DNA of 64,000 nt from Vibrio campbellii CAIM 519 = NBRC 15631 = ATCC 25920. GTDB lineage: Bacteria; Pseudomonadota; Gammaproteobacteria; Enterobacterales; Vibrionaceae. Location: NCBI RefSeq assembly GCF_002163755.1, contig NZ_CP015863.1, positions 3,038,001 through 3,102,000 on the forward strand, read 5' to 3'. The notes below the pieces were generated by a model. It was not told the origin of the DNA and did no database searches. It saw only the letters and a program-made list of their open reading frames with translations. Shown one piece after another: positions 1 to 8,602 of this stretch. Every line of letters begins with the position of its first letter. Position 1 is the stretch's first letter. Made by a program: the position numbers and the translations under genes.

Positions 1-1183
1 CCAGTTCTACCGCTTTCTCTAGCCCCTCGTAGCGTACTACTTGTAGAAGTGGACCGAAGTACTCTTCATCTGGCAATTCGGCAATGTTCGTCACATCGAT
101 GATGCCTGGAGAAACAAACGCCGCCTCGCCCGCTTTCGCTTCAATCAAGCTTTCGCCACCCAGTGATTGCAAGTTCGCTTGTGCATCGAGAATGAACTTG
201 GCTGCCGCAAGCGAAATTTGCGGTCCCATGAATGGCGCAGGCTCTGCAAATGGTTGGTCTACACGAATATTGCGTGTCGCTTCCACCAACTTAGTAATGA
301 CTGCATCACCCTTGTCGCCAAATGGAATGTAAAGACGACGAGCACAAGTACAGCGTTGCCCTGCGCTGATGAAGGCAGATTGGATGATGGTGTAAACCGT
401 TGCGTCTAGTTCGCCGTAGTTATCCGAGATAACCATCGGGTTGTTGCCACCCATTTCAAGCGCCAGCATCTTACCCGGCTGACCAGCAAATTGACGATGC
501 AGAACATGACCTGTGTTCGCACTACCGGTGAACAGCACGCCATCAATGCCTTTCGCATCAGCCAGCGCAATGCCTGTCTCTTTCGCACCTTGGACTAAGT
601 TAATCACACCTTTTGGTAGACCAACCTCTTCCCACAACTTCATAGCAAGTTCACCCGTCCATGGCGTTTGCTCAGACGGTTTGAAGACTACGGTATTACC
701 TGCTAGCAGCGCTGGCACAATGTGGCCATTTGGTAAGTGACCAGGGAAGTTATAAGGACCAAACACCGCCATCACGCCTAATGGGCGATGACGCAATACA
801 ATTTGGTTGCCCGCGGCTTCACGTGTCGCTTCACCAGTACGGTCGTGGTAAGCACGAATAGAAATCGCAATTTTACCTGCCATCGCTGCCGCTTCGGTAC
901 GTGTTTCCCAGATTGGCTTGCCGGTTTCTTTGGCAATCACTTCAGCGATTTTTTCGCTGTTCTCTTTTACTTTCTCAGCAAAAGCCAATACGATCGCCTC
1001 ACGCTCTGCAAATGGGCGCTTCTTCCAATCAACAAACGCTTCACGCGCCGCAGATACCGCTTGGTTAACCTGCTCTGCTGTTGCGCCGTTGCCTTGCCAG
1101 ATAACTTCTTGGTTGTAAGGCGACAGAGACGTAAATGCTTCACCCTGACCTTGTACCCATTCACCTGCAATCCAATGTGTCAT
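1..1183 (-). CDS. astD: N-succinylglutamate 5-semialdehyde dehydrogenase AstD (3' part beyond left edge)
   Basis: NAD-dependent oxidation of N-succinylglutamate semialdehyde to N-succinylglutamate, the fourth step of the arginine succinyltransferase (AST) catabolic pathway, in the cytosol. About 394 N-terminal residues are visible of a family length near 485; the C-terminus lies off the left edge. The ALDH fold is plain: the FGPYNFPGHLP Rossmann stretch (about 141-151), catalytic Glu in ALEMGGNNP (about 243) and nucleophile Cys in SAGQRCTC (about 278). It starts at ATG 1183, 28 bp after the astA stop, so the two are probably co-transcribed. No frameshift was seen. Confidence 0.96.
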   Translation of the reverse strand, partial: MTHWIAGEWVQGQGEAFTSLSPYNQEVIWQGNGATAEQVNQAVSAAREAFVDWKKRPFAEREAIVLAFAEKVKENSEKIAEVIAKETGKPIWETRTEAAAMAGKIAISIRAYHDRTGEATREAAGNQIVLRHRPLGVMAVFGPYNFPGHLPNGHIVPALLAGNTVVFKPSEQTPWTGELAMKLWEEVGLPKGVINLVQGAKETGIALADAKGIDGVLFTGSANTGHVLHRQFAGQPGKMLALEMGGNNPMVISDNYGELDATVYTIIQSAFISAGQRCTCARRLYIPFGDKGDAVITKLVEATRNIRVDQPFAEPAPFMGPQISLAAAKFILDAQANLQSLGGESLIEAKAGEAAFVSPGIIDVTNIAELPDEEYFGPLLQVVRYEGLEKAVEL

Positions 1184-1211
1184 TGTTTCTATCCTTAAAT
1201 TCTGTCGTCAG

Positions 1212-2231
1212 TTACTGCGGAAGAAGGCGAACAAAATCCCCTTCCTCAACCAAGAGTGCATCCGCCAATTCAGGTGCGAGCACTACGCTTTGCGTTTCCG
1301 CGTCATACGCCGCTTTTGCTGCTGCGGCACGGAAGTTCTCGAATGACGAGTTACACATCAAGAAGTCTTTTGTGCTGGTGTGCTCCGAGATTTTGACTTG
1401 CGCGCGGAATGAGTGGCGTACCGATTCGATATTGCGTAGGTCACACTCCACCGTTGGACCACCATCAAAAATGTCAACGTAGCCACGGTTGGTAAAGCCT
1501 TCACGCTCAAGCAGCTTCAATGCTGGACGCGTGTTATCGTGCACTTTGCCAATCACGGCTTGTGCCTCTGGGCTCAGTAGGTTGATGTAGATTGGCAACT
1601 TCGGCATCAAGTCGGCGATAAAGCCTTTCTTGCCGATACCAGTAAGGTAATCCGCAAGCGTAAAATCGATAGAGAAGAAATGCTCTTGAAGCCACTGCCA
1701 GAATGGTGAATTACCTTCCTCGTCTGAAACACCACGCATTTCAGCAAAGATGGTTTCCGAGAAACGTTCTGGGTGCTCTGCCATCATTAAGAAACGGCAC
1801 TTGGACATCAGACGCCCGTTCAAGCCACCACGAAATTTCTCACGTAGGAACAAGGTACAGATTTCACTGTTACCCGTGTAGTTATTACCAAACGTCAGCA
1901 GTTTCACCACGTTGTTTACACCAAGCTTTGGTGACGAGTGCACCACTTTGCTGATGTGGTAAGAATAAAAAGGCACATCCCAGCCGATCGAAGCTTCAAT
2001 ACCTGTGGTACCTGCGACTTCACCAGTTTCAGATTCAAAGCCCACCATTAGGTAGCCTTCATCACCAGCTTCATTCACTTCAGGTTTGCCAAAACTGTAT
2101 TCTGAGTGCTTGATTCGATTGGTTAACAGTTCTTCGTTAACCGGTAGAGATGTAAATCCATGACCTGACTCAACCGCACAGGTGTGCAGCGCGTCATAAT
2201 CCGACATTGCGATAGGGCGAACTACTAGCAT
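1212..2231 (-). CDS. astA: Arginine N-succinyltransferase AstA
   Basis: Transfers succinyl from succinyl-CoA to the alpha-amino group of arginine, the first step of the AST pathway. The 339-residue product from ATG 2231 starts MLVVRPIAMSDY, matching the family N-terminus. An upstream in-frame start (2252) would add seven residues, but GGAGG lies about 8 bases before ATG 2231 and decides the start. The arginine N-succinyltransferase fold covers the whole chain. It lies between argD/astC upstream and astD downstream on the same strand, and a strong hairpin (2282-2309) separates it from argD. Confidence 0.96.
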   Translation of the reverse strand: MLVVRPIAMSDYDALHTCAVESGHGFTSLPVNEELLTNRIKHSEYSFGKPEVNEAGDEGYLMVGFESETGEVAGTTGIEASIGWDVPFYSYHISKVVHSSPKLGVNNVVKLLTFGNNYTGNSEICTLFLREKFRGGLNGRLMSKCRFLMMAEHPERFSETIFAEMRGVSDEEGNSPFWQWLQEHFFSIDFTLADYLTGIGKKGFIADLMPKLPIYINLLSPEAQAVIGKVHDNTRPALKLLEREGFTNRGYVDIFDGGPTVECDLRNIESVRHSFRAQVKISEHTSTKDFLMCNSSFENFRAAAAKAAYDAETQSVVLAPELADALLVEEGDFVRLLPQ

Positions 2232-2281
2232 CAATACTCCCTCCAGATGCAAGAAGATCCTAACTATATTTTAGGAACAAT

Positions 2282-2309
2282 ACCCCCATCAGAGATCCTT
2301 GATGGGGGT
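2282..2309 (-). other. Intercistronic hairpin between argD and astA
   Basis: A perfect 10-bp stem, ACCCCCATCA paired with TGATGGGGGT, with an 8-base loop (2292-2299). It lies 30 bp after the argD stop and about 50 bp before astA. No U-run follows on the minus strand, so it does not look like a complete intrinsic terminator. An mRNA-stability or partial-attenuation element that lets argD be expressed above astAD is more likely (inference). Confidence 0.6.
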
Positions 2310-2339
2310 TTCTAGGTTGACGATAAGCGGAGATCGCGC

Positions 2340-3551
2340 TTAAACCAGCGTAGCGATCGCTTTATCCAGCTTAGCCAAACCTTCTTCAATTTCTTGTTGT
2401 GTGATGACGAGTGATGGTGTGAAACGTACGACATTGGCACCCGCAACCAATACCATGAGACCTTGTTTACCTGCAGCAACCAGTACGTCACGCGCACGAC
2501 CTTGCCACTCTTCATTCAGTGCTGCACCAAGCAGTAGACCTTTACCACGCACTTCAGAGAAGATGTTGTATTTCGCGTTAATCTTCTCCAGACCCTCACG
2601 GAACATCACTTCACGCTCTAGCACGCCAGCCAGTACTTCTGGTTTTGTTACTTCATCAACAACCGCTTCTGCAACCGCACACGCTAGTGGGTTACCGCCG
2701 TAAGTTGAACCGTGCGTGCCCACTTTCATGTGCTCAGCCAGTTTTGCCGTCGTTAGCATGGCACCGATAGGGAAACCGCCGCCCAGTGATTTCGCTGTGC
2801 TTAGAATGTCTGGCGTGATGCCTACACCTTGGTATGCGTAGAAGTGACCTGTACGGCCGTTACCAGTTTGCACTTCATCAAAGATCAGTAGTGCGTTGTG
2901 TTTGTCACACAGTTCACGAACCGCTTGAGCAAACTCAGGTGTTGGTGGAATGACGCCGCCCTCACCTTGCAGAGGCTCCATCATTACCGCACAAGTGCGA
3001 TCAGACATATGTGCTTGTAGTGCTTCGATATCGTTGTAAGGAAGGTGTGTCACATCGCCTGGCTTAGGGCCGAAACCGTCTGAGTAAGCCGCTTGACCGC
3101 CTACCGTTACCGTGAAGAAAGTACGACCATGGAAACCTTGTTTGAATGCGATGATTTCAGATTTCTCAGTACCATGAACGTCTGCTGCGTAACGACGAGC
3201 TAGCTTTAGTGCCGCTTCGTTTGCTTCTGCGCCAGAGTTAGCGAAGAACACGCGCTCAGCAAAGCTGACTTCTGTTAGCTTCTTCGCCAATCGCAGTGCA
3301 GGCTCGTTAGTCATAACATTACTTAGGTGCCAAAGCTTGTTACCTTGCTCAGTCAATGCGTTCACCATAACTGGGTGACAATGGCCAAGACAGCTCACCG
3401 CAATACCACCAGCAAAGTCGATGTATTCATTTCCGTTCTGATCCCAAATACGTGAACCTTCACCTTTTACAGGGATCATTTCCATCGGGTTATAGCAAGG
3501 TACCATTACCTCATCGAATAAACCGCGCTCTACTTTGTTTTCCGTTGTCAT
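2340..3551 (-). CDS. argD: Acetylornithine/succinylornithine aminotransferase (ArgD/AstC)
   Basis: PLP-dependent class III aminotransferase, 403 residues, cytosolic. ArgD forms N-acetylornithine in arginine synthesis; the same enzyme type, as AstC, transaminates succinylornithine in arginine breakdown. The PLP lysine is K254 in STAKSLGGG, the cofactor aspartate D225 in IFDEVQTG, and GAEANEAALK (about 108-117) holds the phosphate. It heads a minus-strand run with astA and astD, which suggests it serves both pathways; that dual role is inferred from context. A candidate ARG box lies in the upstream gap. Confidence 0.95.
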   Translation of the reverse strand: MTTENKVERGLFDEVMVPCYNPMEMIPVKGEGSRIWDQNGNEYIDFAGGIAVSCLGHCHPVMVNALTEQGNKLWHLSNVMTNEPALRLAKKLTEVSFAERVFFANSGAEANEAALKLARRYAADVHGTEKSEIIAFKQGFHGRTFFTVTVGGQAAYSDGFGPKPGDVTHLPYNDIEALQAHMSDRTCAVMMEPLQGEGGVIPPTPEFAQAVRELCDKHNALLIFDEVQTGNGRTGHFYAYQGVGITPDILSTAKSLGGGFPIGAMLTTAKLAEHMKVGTHGSTYGGNPLACAVAEAVVDEVTKPEVLAGVLEREVMFREGLEKINAKYNIFSEVRGKGLLLGAALNEEWQGRARDVLVAAGKQGLMVLVAGANVVRFTPSLVITQQEIEEGLAKLDKAIATLV

Positions 3552-3912
3552 TGCACATTCCTTATTGATACCGCATGCCTGGCAGATAAGCGAATTTAAC
3601 CGGCACTCTTTGCCAGCAAATAATGTTTTGCATTTAAGCTATTACGGCATTGTATTTACATTTGATTAACCATTTCAATAGTGATTTATTCTTTTCGCAT
3701 CCAAGCGCAACACCTCATACTCACTATCTATGATTATTTATGCACCAAGAAACGCAAATAGAGAAGCAATTTTTTATAAAAACCATGTATGACAATGGCT
3801 AGAAGGAAATGAGAAAAATGAATAGACCTCACCTAATTGGCAGAACGCATAGTTTTGCATTCGCCTTCTTAGATGGAAAATATGAAGAATTTGTTAAGAA
3901 AGGTGATCGCGA
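3552..3912. other. 361-bp gap between argD and pabA
   Basis: AT-rich DNA upstream of argD. It holds the presumed argD promoter, an ARG-box-like palindrome (3731-3744), and the start of a small plus-strand ORF that would run into the 3' end of pabA. A GATCGCGATC palindrome lies at 3905-3914, next to the pabA stop. Nothing else was recognised. Confidence 0.5.
3731..3744. promoter_or_regulatory. Candidate ArgR (ARG box) operator
   Basis: TGATTATTTATGCA matches the palindromic ARG-box core TGAATAATTATTCA at 11 of 14 positions. It lies about 180 bp upstream of argD. ArgR usually binds paired boxes about 3 bp apart; I do not see a good second copy, so confidence is low. Confidence 0.35.
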
Positions 3913-3985
3913 TCAGATCGTTTTACGCGCGAGAAAGTTTGCGAGTAGTTCGTGGCCTTGTTCTGTCTTAATTGACTCAGGATGA
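3818..3985 (+). CDS. Possible 55-residue small protein, overlapping the pabA 3' end
   Basis: A plus-strand ORF from ATG 3818 (in-frame alternative ATG 3809) to a TGA ending at 3985. AAGGA at 3803-3807 lies about 10 bases before ATG 3818, a plausible ribosome site. The product starts MNRPHLIGRTHSFAF, mixed and soluble, with no recognised domain. The last third is antisense to pabA, which weakens the case because those residues may simply be forced by pabA. I do not recognise a family. Confidence 0.3.
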   Translation: MNRPHLIGRTHSFAFAFLDGKYEEFVKKGDRDQIVLRARKFASSSWPCSVLIDSG

Positions 3986-4500
3986 AACTGTACCGCGTCA
4001 ATTGGCAGGGTTTTATGCTGGTAGCCCATGATTTCATCCATGGTTCCGTCAGTCAGCTCTGTCCAAGCGGTCAATTCAAACACATCAGGTAACGTGCCGT
4101 TTTTCACCACCAGAGAGTGGTAGCGGGTTACCGTCAATGGGTTGTTAAGGTTTTTAAACACACTGCGACCGTTGTGACGAATTGGTGATGTCTTGCCGTG
4201 CATCACTTGTCGAGCACGAACCACTTCCCCTCCAAACACCTGTGCAATCGCCTGATGACCAAGGCAAACGCCCAAGATAGGTAACTTACCAGCAAAGTGC
4301 TCAATGGCTTGTAGAGAGATACCCGCTTCGTTAGGAGTACATGGCCCTGGAGAGATCACCAAATGAGTTGGGTTGAGCGCCTCAATGCCTTGGATATCGA
4401 TTTCATCGTTACGCACCACCTTTACGTCTGCACCAAGCTCGCAGAAGTATTGGTAAAGGTTGTAGGTAAAAGAGTCGTAGTTATCGATGATCAACAACAT
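3913..4500 (-). CDS. pabA: Glutamine amidotransferase PabA (aminodeoxychorismate synthase component II)
   Basis: Class I glutamine amidotransferase that supplies ammonia to PabB to make 4-amino-4-deoxychorismate for folate; some TrpG-type proteins also serve anthranilate synthase. From ATG 4500 it is 195 residues and begins MLLIIDNYDSFTYN, the canonical N-terminus. The longer frame to 4569 adds 23 residues without homology. The triad is visible: Cys79 (GVCLGHQA), His173 and Glu175 (QFHPES). It lies beside argD, as in E. coli, with no trp genes nearby, which favours the folate role. Confidence 0.93.
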   Translation of the reverse strand: MLLIIDNYDSFTYNLYQYFCELGADVKVVRNDEIDIQGIEALNPTHLVISPGPCTPNEAGISLQAIEHFAGKLPILGVCLGHQAIAQVFGGEVVRARQVMHGKTSPIRHNGRSVFKNLNNPLTVTRYHSLVVKNGTLPDVFELTAWTELTDGTMDEIMGYQHKTLPIDAVQFHPESIKTEQGHELLANFLARKTI

Positions 4501-4617
4501 AAAAGGTCGGTTGCTCCAATCCGTTTTGGCAATGCTTACGTGGTGAATCGCCACGTTCGTGACAATCAAGGGCGGTATTTTGCTATACCAAGCAAGAAAG
4601 GCAAGTTTTTGCTGAAT

Positions 4618-4642
4618 AAAAAGGCCAGCATAGGCTGGCCTT
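4618..4642 (-). terminator. Intrinsic terminator of the xds gene
   Basis: Perfect stem AAGGCCAGC / GCTGGCCTT with loop ATAG, followed on the minus strand by a U-run (A-run 4618-4622 on the plus strand). It lies about 50 bp past the stop of the nuclease gene and before pabA, so it separates the two minus-strand genes. Confidence 0.85.
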
Positions 4643-4689
4643 TGGTCTTTACAGCTATTTAAGAACTGTTTGTCAGGAAATAAATTCGT

Positions 4690-7638
4690 TTAGCGGCGAC
4701 GGCCGAATAAGCCCAGACCTAGCAGCGCAATTAGCGCGCCAAAGCCAAATGAACCACCATCATCATCGTCTGATGGGTTCGTGCTCGACGCCTCTAACGT
4801 AACAGCGCGAGAATCACTGAACTTAACCGTATTACCCGTAGAGTCTGTCACTTTCTCTTCTAGAACGTACTGACCTTCTGTTGGTGCTTTGTCGAACTCC
4901 ACACTCACGCTACGAGCATCAATGTCCGCTTGTGTCAGTGTGGCACTCGCTTCGTAACCATCAGCATCAGAGGTTGATGACGCTGCTTGAGTTGCTTCCG
5001 TTAGGCTTACTGTCACGATGTCACCGACAACTGCGTTTGGCGGCAGGCGTACTTCCACTGCTAGGTTTTCACCTGAGCTTGGAAGGTCGATATCTGTATC
5101 TGGGAAATCAATCGCGATGATCACTGGATCGTGGTCAGACGCCGAGAACGCATCTTTGTACTTCGGCATATCACCTGTGTACTTGCTGCTGTATTCGAAC
5201 AAGTTACTTTCTAGTGAGTTGATATGCCAATCTTCAATCGCCACCACTTTTTGTGCCAAGCTGTTGCTAGCCAATGCGTGGTCTAGGTTACCTAGCTCAC
5301 CAGAGTAGGTGTATGAGAAAGTGTCTGCGCCGTGAAGTACCGTGTTCAGGTTATGGTAACCGTAGCCTTTTTCAATTTTGGTCTTCTCGACTTGAAGCTC
5401 ACCACCACCAATGGTTGTGTAAGCAGCTGTGTAGATGTCACGGCCGTATTTCTCTTTCGAGTAATCGGTCAGTGTAAGCAGAGGATCTTCCATGCCGTAG
5501 GCGTTTAGGTCACCCATCACTAGCACGTCACCTTCAATGCCTTTCAGAGCATCACCCACAACGTTAGCAGCAGAAACACGGAAGTTGTTACAGTTGCCTT
5601 GCAGATCCGCTGGCTCAGAGTCTTCTACGCCTGCGATCCACTCTTCAATACATTCAGAACCTTTCGATTTGAAGTGGTTAACAACAACAGATAGATCTTT
5701 ACCTGTATCTTTCACCGTAAAGGTTTGTAGCAAGCTATGACGTTGGTATTTGTCGTAAGCTGGGTTGCCTTCTGCATCGTCACCACGTGTAATGGTGTTT
5801 TCTTCGATGTGCTGCTCTGGCGTCACAATCACTTTCGCTGCTTCTTTTGGCGTCACTTCGTTTGCACGGTATAGGATCGCCACCATGATCGCATCACTAC
5901 CAAAGTACTCATCTTGGTATTTGTCTTGATCCGCGATTTCAACGTAAGTGTAATGATCTTCTGTGTCTTCGATTTCAGCATTCAATGCATCCACCAAGTT
6001 CTTCACAGCACTGCTGTCACCAAAGCCGTTGTTCTCGACTTCCATCAGACCAATGATGTCAGCGTCCATCTTGTTCATCGCCGCAACGATTTTCGCTTGT
6101 TGGATCAGGAATTCGTCTAGGTTAGTCGCACCACGGTTTTGTCCAGTTGGGTTTTCATGGCCACTGTCAGCCACAGAGTTGAAGTAGTTCAAGACGTTGA
6201 AGCTAGCGATACGCAAATCTGAATCCGCAATCGCAGGGGCATCTTTACGAGCCACGTCGAAACCTTCACCTGTAGTGACGAAGTTAGTGTTATCGACTTC
6301 ATTAGTCGCAATCAGGCGGTACTCGTTGTAGCTATAAGCTACCACGCCCTGCAGACCTTCTACTCGCGAACCAAGGCGAATATGCTGTTCAGAAGAGCCA
6401 TCTTGGTCTGCATCTTTAGCAAAATCTGGGTAGTAAGGAATTTGGCCGTTTGGTGCTTTGCCATCAGATTCTAGGTATACGCGGTTCGCTGCGTTGTCTT
6501 TTGCTAGCTCAACGGCTGCATCGCTCTCTGCTGCGTGCAATTGAGTCGGCTTAAACAATGGCGCTTCATGAGACAACATCATGTTGTTACGGCGAGAGTC
6601 GTAGTCGTAAGAGAAGTTACGAGTTACAAACAAGTCACTTGCCGAGGTTAATTCAACTTGCATACCTTCATGACGCTCTAGCGCCCCACGCAGTGTCTCA
6701 CCTTCTTTGATAACAAGATCGGTAACTCGAGGGATATCCGATGTGCCTGTTTTCACATAGCTGTTAGCATCAGAAGCTAGCTGAGTATTGCTGTAGTACT
6801 CTTGTACTTTACCTTTAACACAAACAACGTCCCCAGCTTTTAGCTCCGTGTCTGCCGCATCAGTATGAATGAACAAGCCTTCTGAGGTCTTGTCGTTGTT
6901 GTCACTTTCTAGTGCTTGTAGGTAGAAACCTTTGGTTAGGCCAGTGGTAACAGCAGTCACGACGCCAGTTACGAAATGATCTTCGTCGGTAATATATGGG
7001 TAACCATCAATTAATGGAGACGTATCGCCTTCACCTTGAATATCTTGGATGGTAGTAAAGTTAGGTTGCTGACCGTCGACTTCACAAGCGAATGGTGCTG
7101 GTGGCTCAGTCGCATTTAGCTCACCAAGACCGTCAATATTGTCTTTCTCAAATGCTGTCCACTGAGATGCATCATAGGTAGCCGAAGGGGTTAGTGCATC
7201 ACTGTTACGAACCAATGTGGTGTCTTTACCAAAATCTACGTCACCCATCACACCGATGATATCGTGCACTTCACCATCTTTAAGCAATGCGATCGGATCG
7301 TCACCGTTAAAGTTCGTGACGCTTTTCTCCGTGTGATCTGCAACGGCTTTGATTGCGTCGCTAGCGTCACCATGCGCCAGTACATACACTTGGTTAGCTT
7401 GTAGCGTCACTTGGCTAAGGTCGAATGTGCTGCCCCAAGTACCACCACCGTTTGATGATTTCGCCAGCTCGTAACCGGTTAGCGTTACCGCTGCATCACC
7501 CGTGTTCGCGATTTCCACCGCTTTGTTGTAGGAACCGCCTTCAACATACTGGGAGAGAATAATTTCTGCGTTAGCATTGGCACTAAGCGCGCTGGCAATC
7601 GTCAGTGCAAGTAAAGAGGGTTTGATTAACGTATCCAT
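4690..7638 (-). CDS. xds: Secreted ExeM/NucH-family nuclease (Xds type) with GlyGly-CTERM tail
   Basis: A 982-residue extracellular DNase. It has a signal peptide (1-24), a lamin-tail-like domain (about 25-140), an OB-like segment (about 190-310) and an endonuclease/exonuclease/phosphatase domain from about 479. That domain shows MEVENN, MGDLNAYG and the closing SASDHDPV (about 837). The C-terminus is an Asp-rich linker, GGSFGFG, a hydrophobic helix and RRR, a GlyGly-CTERM sorting tag of the kind cut by rhombosortase after type II secretion. V. cholerae Xds degrades extracellular DNA and neutrophil traps; the position beside pabA/argD matches that locus as I recall it. A CRP-like site lies 110 bp upstream. 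Confidence 0.9.
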   Translation of the reverse strand: MDTLIKPSLLALTIASALSANANAEIILSQYVEGGSYNKAVEIANTGDAAVTLTGYELAKSSNGGGTWGSTFDLSQVTLQANQVYVLAHGDASDAIKAVADHTEKSVTNFNGDDPIALLKDGEVHDIIGVMGDVDFGKDTTLVRNSDALTPSATYDASQWTAFEKDNIDGLGELNATEPPAPFACEVDGQQPNFTTIQDIQGEGDTSPLIDGYPYITDEDHFVTGVVTAVTTGLTKGFYLQALESDNNDKTSEGLFIHTDAADTELKAGDVVCVKGKVQEYYSNTQLASDANSYVKTGTSDIPRVTDLVIKEGETLRGALERHEGMQVELTSASDLFVTRNFSYDYDSRRNNMMLSHEAPLFKPTQLHAAESDAAVELAKDNAANRVYLESDGKAPNGQIPYYPDFAKDADQDGSSEQHIRLGSRVEGLQGVVAYSYNEYRLIATNEVDNTNFVTTGEGFDVARKDAPAIADSDLRIASFNVLNYFNSVADSGHENPTGQNRGATNLDEFLIQQAKIVAAMNKMDADIIGLMEVENNGFGDSSAVKNLVDALNAEIEDTEDHYTYVEIADQDKYQDEYFGSDAIMVAILYRANEVTPKEAAKVIVTPEQHIEENTITRGDDAEGNPAYDKYQRHSLLQTFTVKDTGKDLSVVVNHFKSKGSECIEEWIAGVEDSEPADLQGNCNNFRVSAANVVGDALKGIEGDVLVMGDLNAYGMEDPLLTLTDYSKEKYGRDIYTAAYTTIGGGELQVEKTKIEKGYGYHNLNTVLHGADTFSYTYSGELGNLDHALASNSLAQKVVAIEDWHINSLESNLFEYSSKYTGDMPKYKDAFSASDHDPVIIAIDFPDTDIDLPSSGENLAVEVRLPPNAVVGDIVTVSLTEATQAASSTSDADGYEASATLTQADIDARSVSVEFDKAPTEGQYVLEEKVTDSTGNTVKFSDSRAVTLEASSTNPSDDDDGGSFGFGALIALLGLGLFGRRR

Positions 7639-7747
7639 TGTCGTACCTGATATTTATTTAAATGCAAACTAAGCCCTGAGCAGAGCCCACCATTTGTGCC
7701 TACTATCAGGTTTATTTATGAAATAAATAAGAAACACCAGCAAAAGC

Positions 7748-7763
7748 CGTGAAATATATCACA
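7748..7763. promoter_or_regulatory. Candidate CRP-cAMP binding site upstream of xds
   Basis: CGTGA-AATATA-TCACA matches the CRP consensus TGTGA-N6-TCACA at 9 of 10 defined positions. Its centre is about 117 bp upstream of the xds start codon. This is sequence match only; catabolite control of xds here is inference. Confidence 0.55.
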
Positions 7764-7950
7764 CGTGAATACGCAAAATTATGCCAGGGCTGCCCCTTTA
7801 AACAGCTTTTGTAACAAATACAGCAACTAAGGATATAAATATCAATAATTAGACTTATTACTCGGTTTTATAACACTCAATATGTTATGTGAATGTATGA
7901 GTATTCAATCTGAATTCATTCAATTCCAGCAACGCAACTTAAATATTAAT

Positions 7951-7996
7951 AAACACTAATTTAGAATAAAGTAAATTAGTGTTTCCTTCCTTTTTA
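7951..7996 (+). terminator. Orphan terminator-like hairpin
   Basis: Perfect 13-bp stem AAACACTAATTTA (7951-7963) and TAAATTAGTGTTT (7972-7984) with an 8-base loop, then a pyrimidine tract ending TTTTT. It lies between two divergent genes, so neither annotated gene uses it. A weak promoter-like pair, TTGTAA (7809) and TATAAA (7834) spaced 19, would give a transcript of about 145 nt ending here. Confidence 0.45.
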
Positions 7997-8165
7997 CCGT
8001 GTGAATCAAAATAAGCTTTCTGGTTATTTAAGCCTGTTAAGTTCAAATTTTTATAAATCAAACATCATTTTCACCACACAATACTCGCTAAATCCATAAT
8101 CACTCGTTATAAACCCGCAAGAGACAGAGAACAAGGTCTCCAATAACGACTATCAGGATAAGAAA

Positions 8166-8540
8166 ATGAAACGATTTCAGCAGATTGCGCTAGCCCTTTC
8201 GGCTTCAATGTTAATGGCGGGGTGTCAATTGACCTCGAGTGAACCCATCGAACCAAGTACCTCTGAGCATCTGGTCGAAGTGGCTAAGCAAGAACTCAGT
8301 GAGTTCAAAATGTTTGAAGTAAGTGATAATGGCTTAATCACCTATACCGCCCGCTTACCTGGCCCTGGCTACTATTGGCTACCCGCAAGTATTAAGGAAT
8401 CCAGCTACGAGATATCTTGTATCGAATTAAGTTACTTTGTTGATCGTGGCTTTGTCGTCAAGTCTGCTTTCCTAGGCCCAAGAGGACGCGTGGAGTATTA
8501 CGATATGGAACGTTGCATGGAAGACACGCCATTCCAGTAA
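8166..8540 (+). CDS. Small predicted lipoprotein, function unknown
   Basis: 124 residues. The N-terminus is a lipoprotein signal with lipobox LMAGC (acylated Cys20); the residue after Cys is Gln, which predicts outer-membrane sorting. The mature part is short, soluble and mixed, with two later cysteines (SCIEL and ERCME) that could pair in the periplasm. I recognise no family. It starts at ATG 8166 after a long divergent gap from xds and ends at a strong bidirectional terminator shared with trpS. Confidence 0.8.
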   Translation: MKRFQQIALALSASMLMAGCQLTSSEPIEPSTSEHLVEVAKQELSEFKMFEVSDNGLITYTARLPGPGYYWLPASIKESSYEISCIELSYFVDRGFVVKSAFLGPRGRVEYYDMERCMEDTPFQ

Positions 8541-8550
8541 CATAGGCATT

Positions 8551-8582
8551 AAAAAAGCTCCACCAATGGTGGAGCTTTTTTA
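8551..8582. terminator. Bidirectional terminator, lipoprotein gene / trpS
   Basis: AAAAAAGCTCCACC pairs with GGTGGAGCTTTTTT around a short AAT loop, with A- and T-runs on either side. It lies between the convergent lipoprotein gene (+) and trpS (-), so it can stop both transcripts. Confidence 0.9.
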
Positions 8583-8602
8583 ATTCTGATGTTTTTGAGC
8601 AA

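Larger units (their letters stand above)
7639..8165. other. 527-bp divergent gap between xds and the lipoprotein gene
   Basis: AT-rich intergenic DNA between divergent genes. It holds a CRP-like palindrome (7748-7763), an AT-only inverted repeat near 7712-7730, an ATAACA/TGTTAT inverted repeat near 7870, and a 13-bp perfect hairpin with a trailing T-rich tract (7951-7996). The hairpin has no gene in front of it and may end a small RNA. A 20-codon frame near 7898 has no ribosome site and was not called. Confidence 0.5.

Noticed and set aside
3913..4569. 218-residue version of pabA
   Set aside because: The first 23 residues lack homology; MLLIIDNYDSFTYN at 4500 is the conserved start.
7898..7960. 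20-codon plus-strand frame in the xds upstream gap
   Set aside because: No ribosome site, and it ends inside the terminator-like hairpin.
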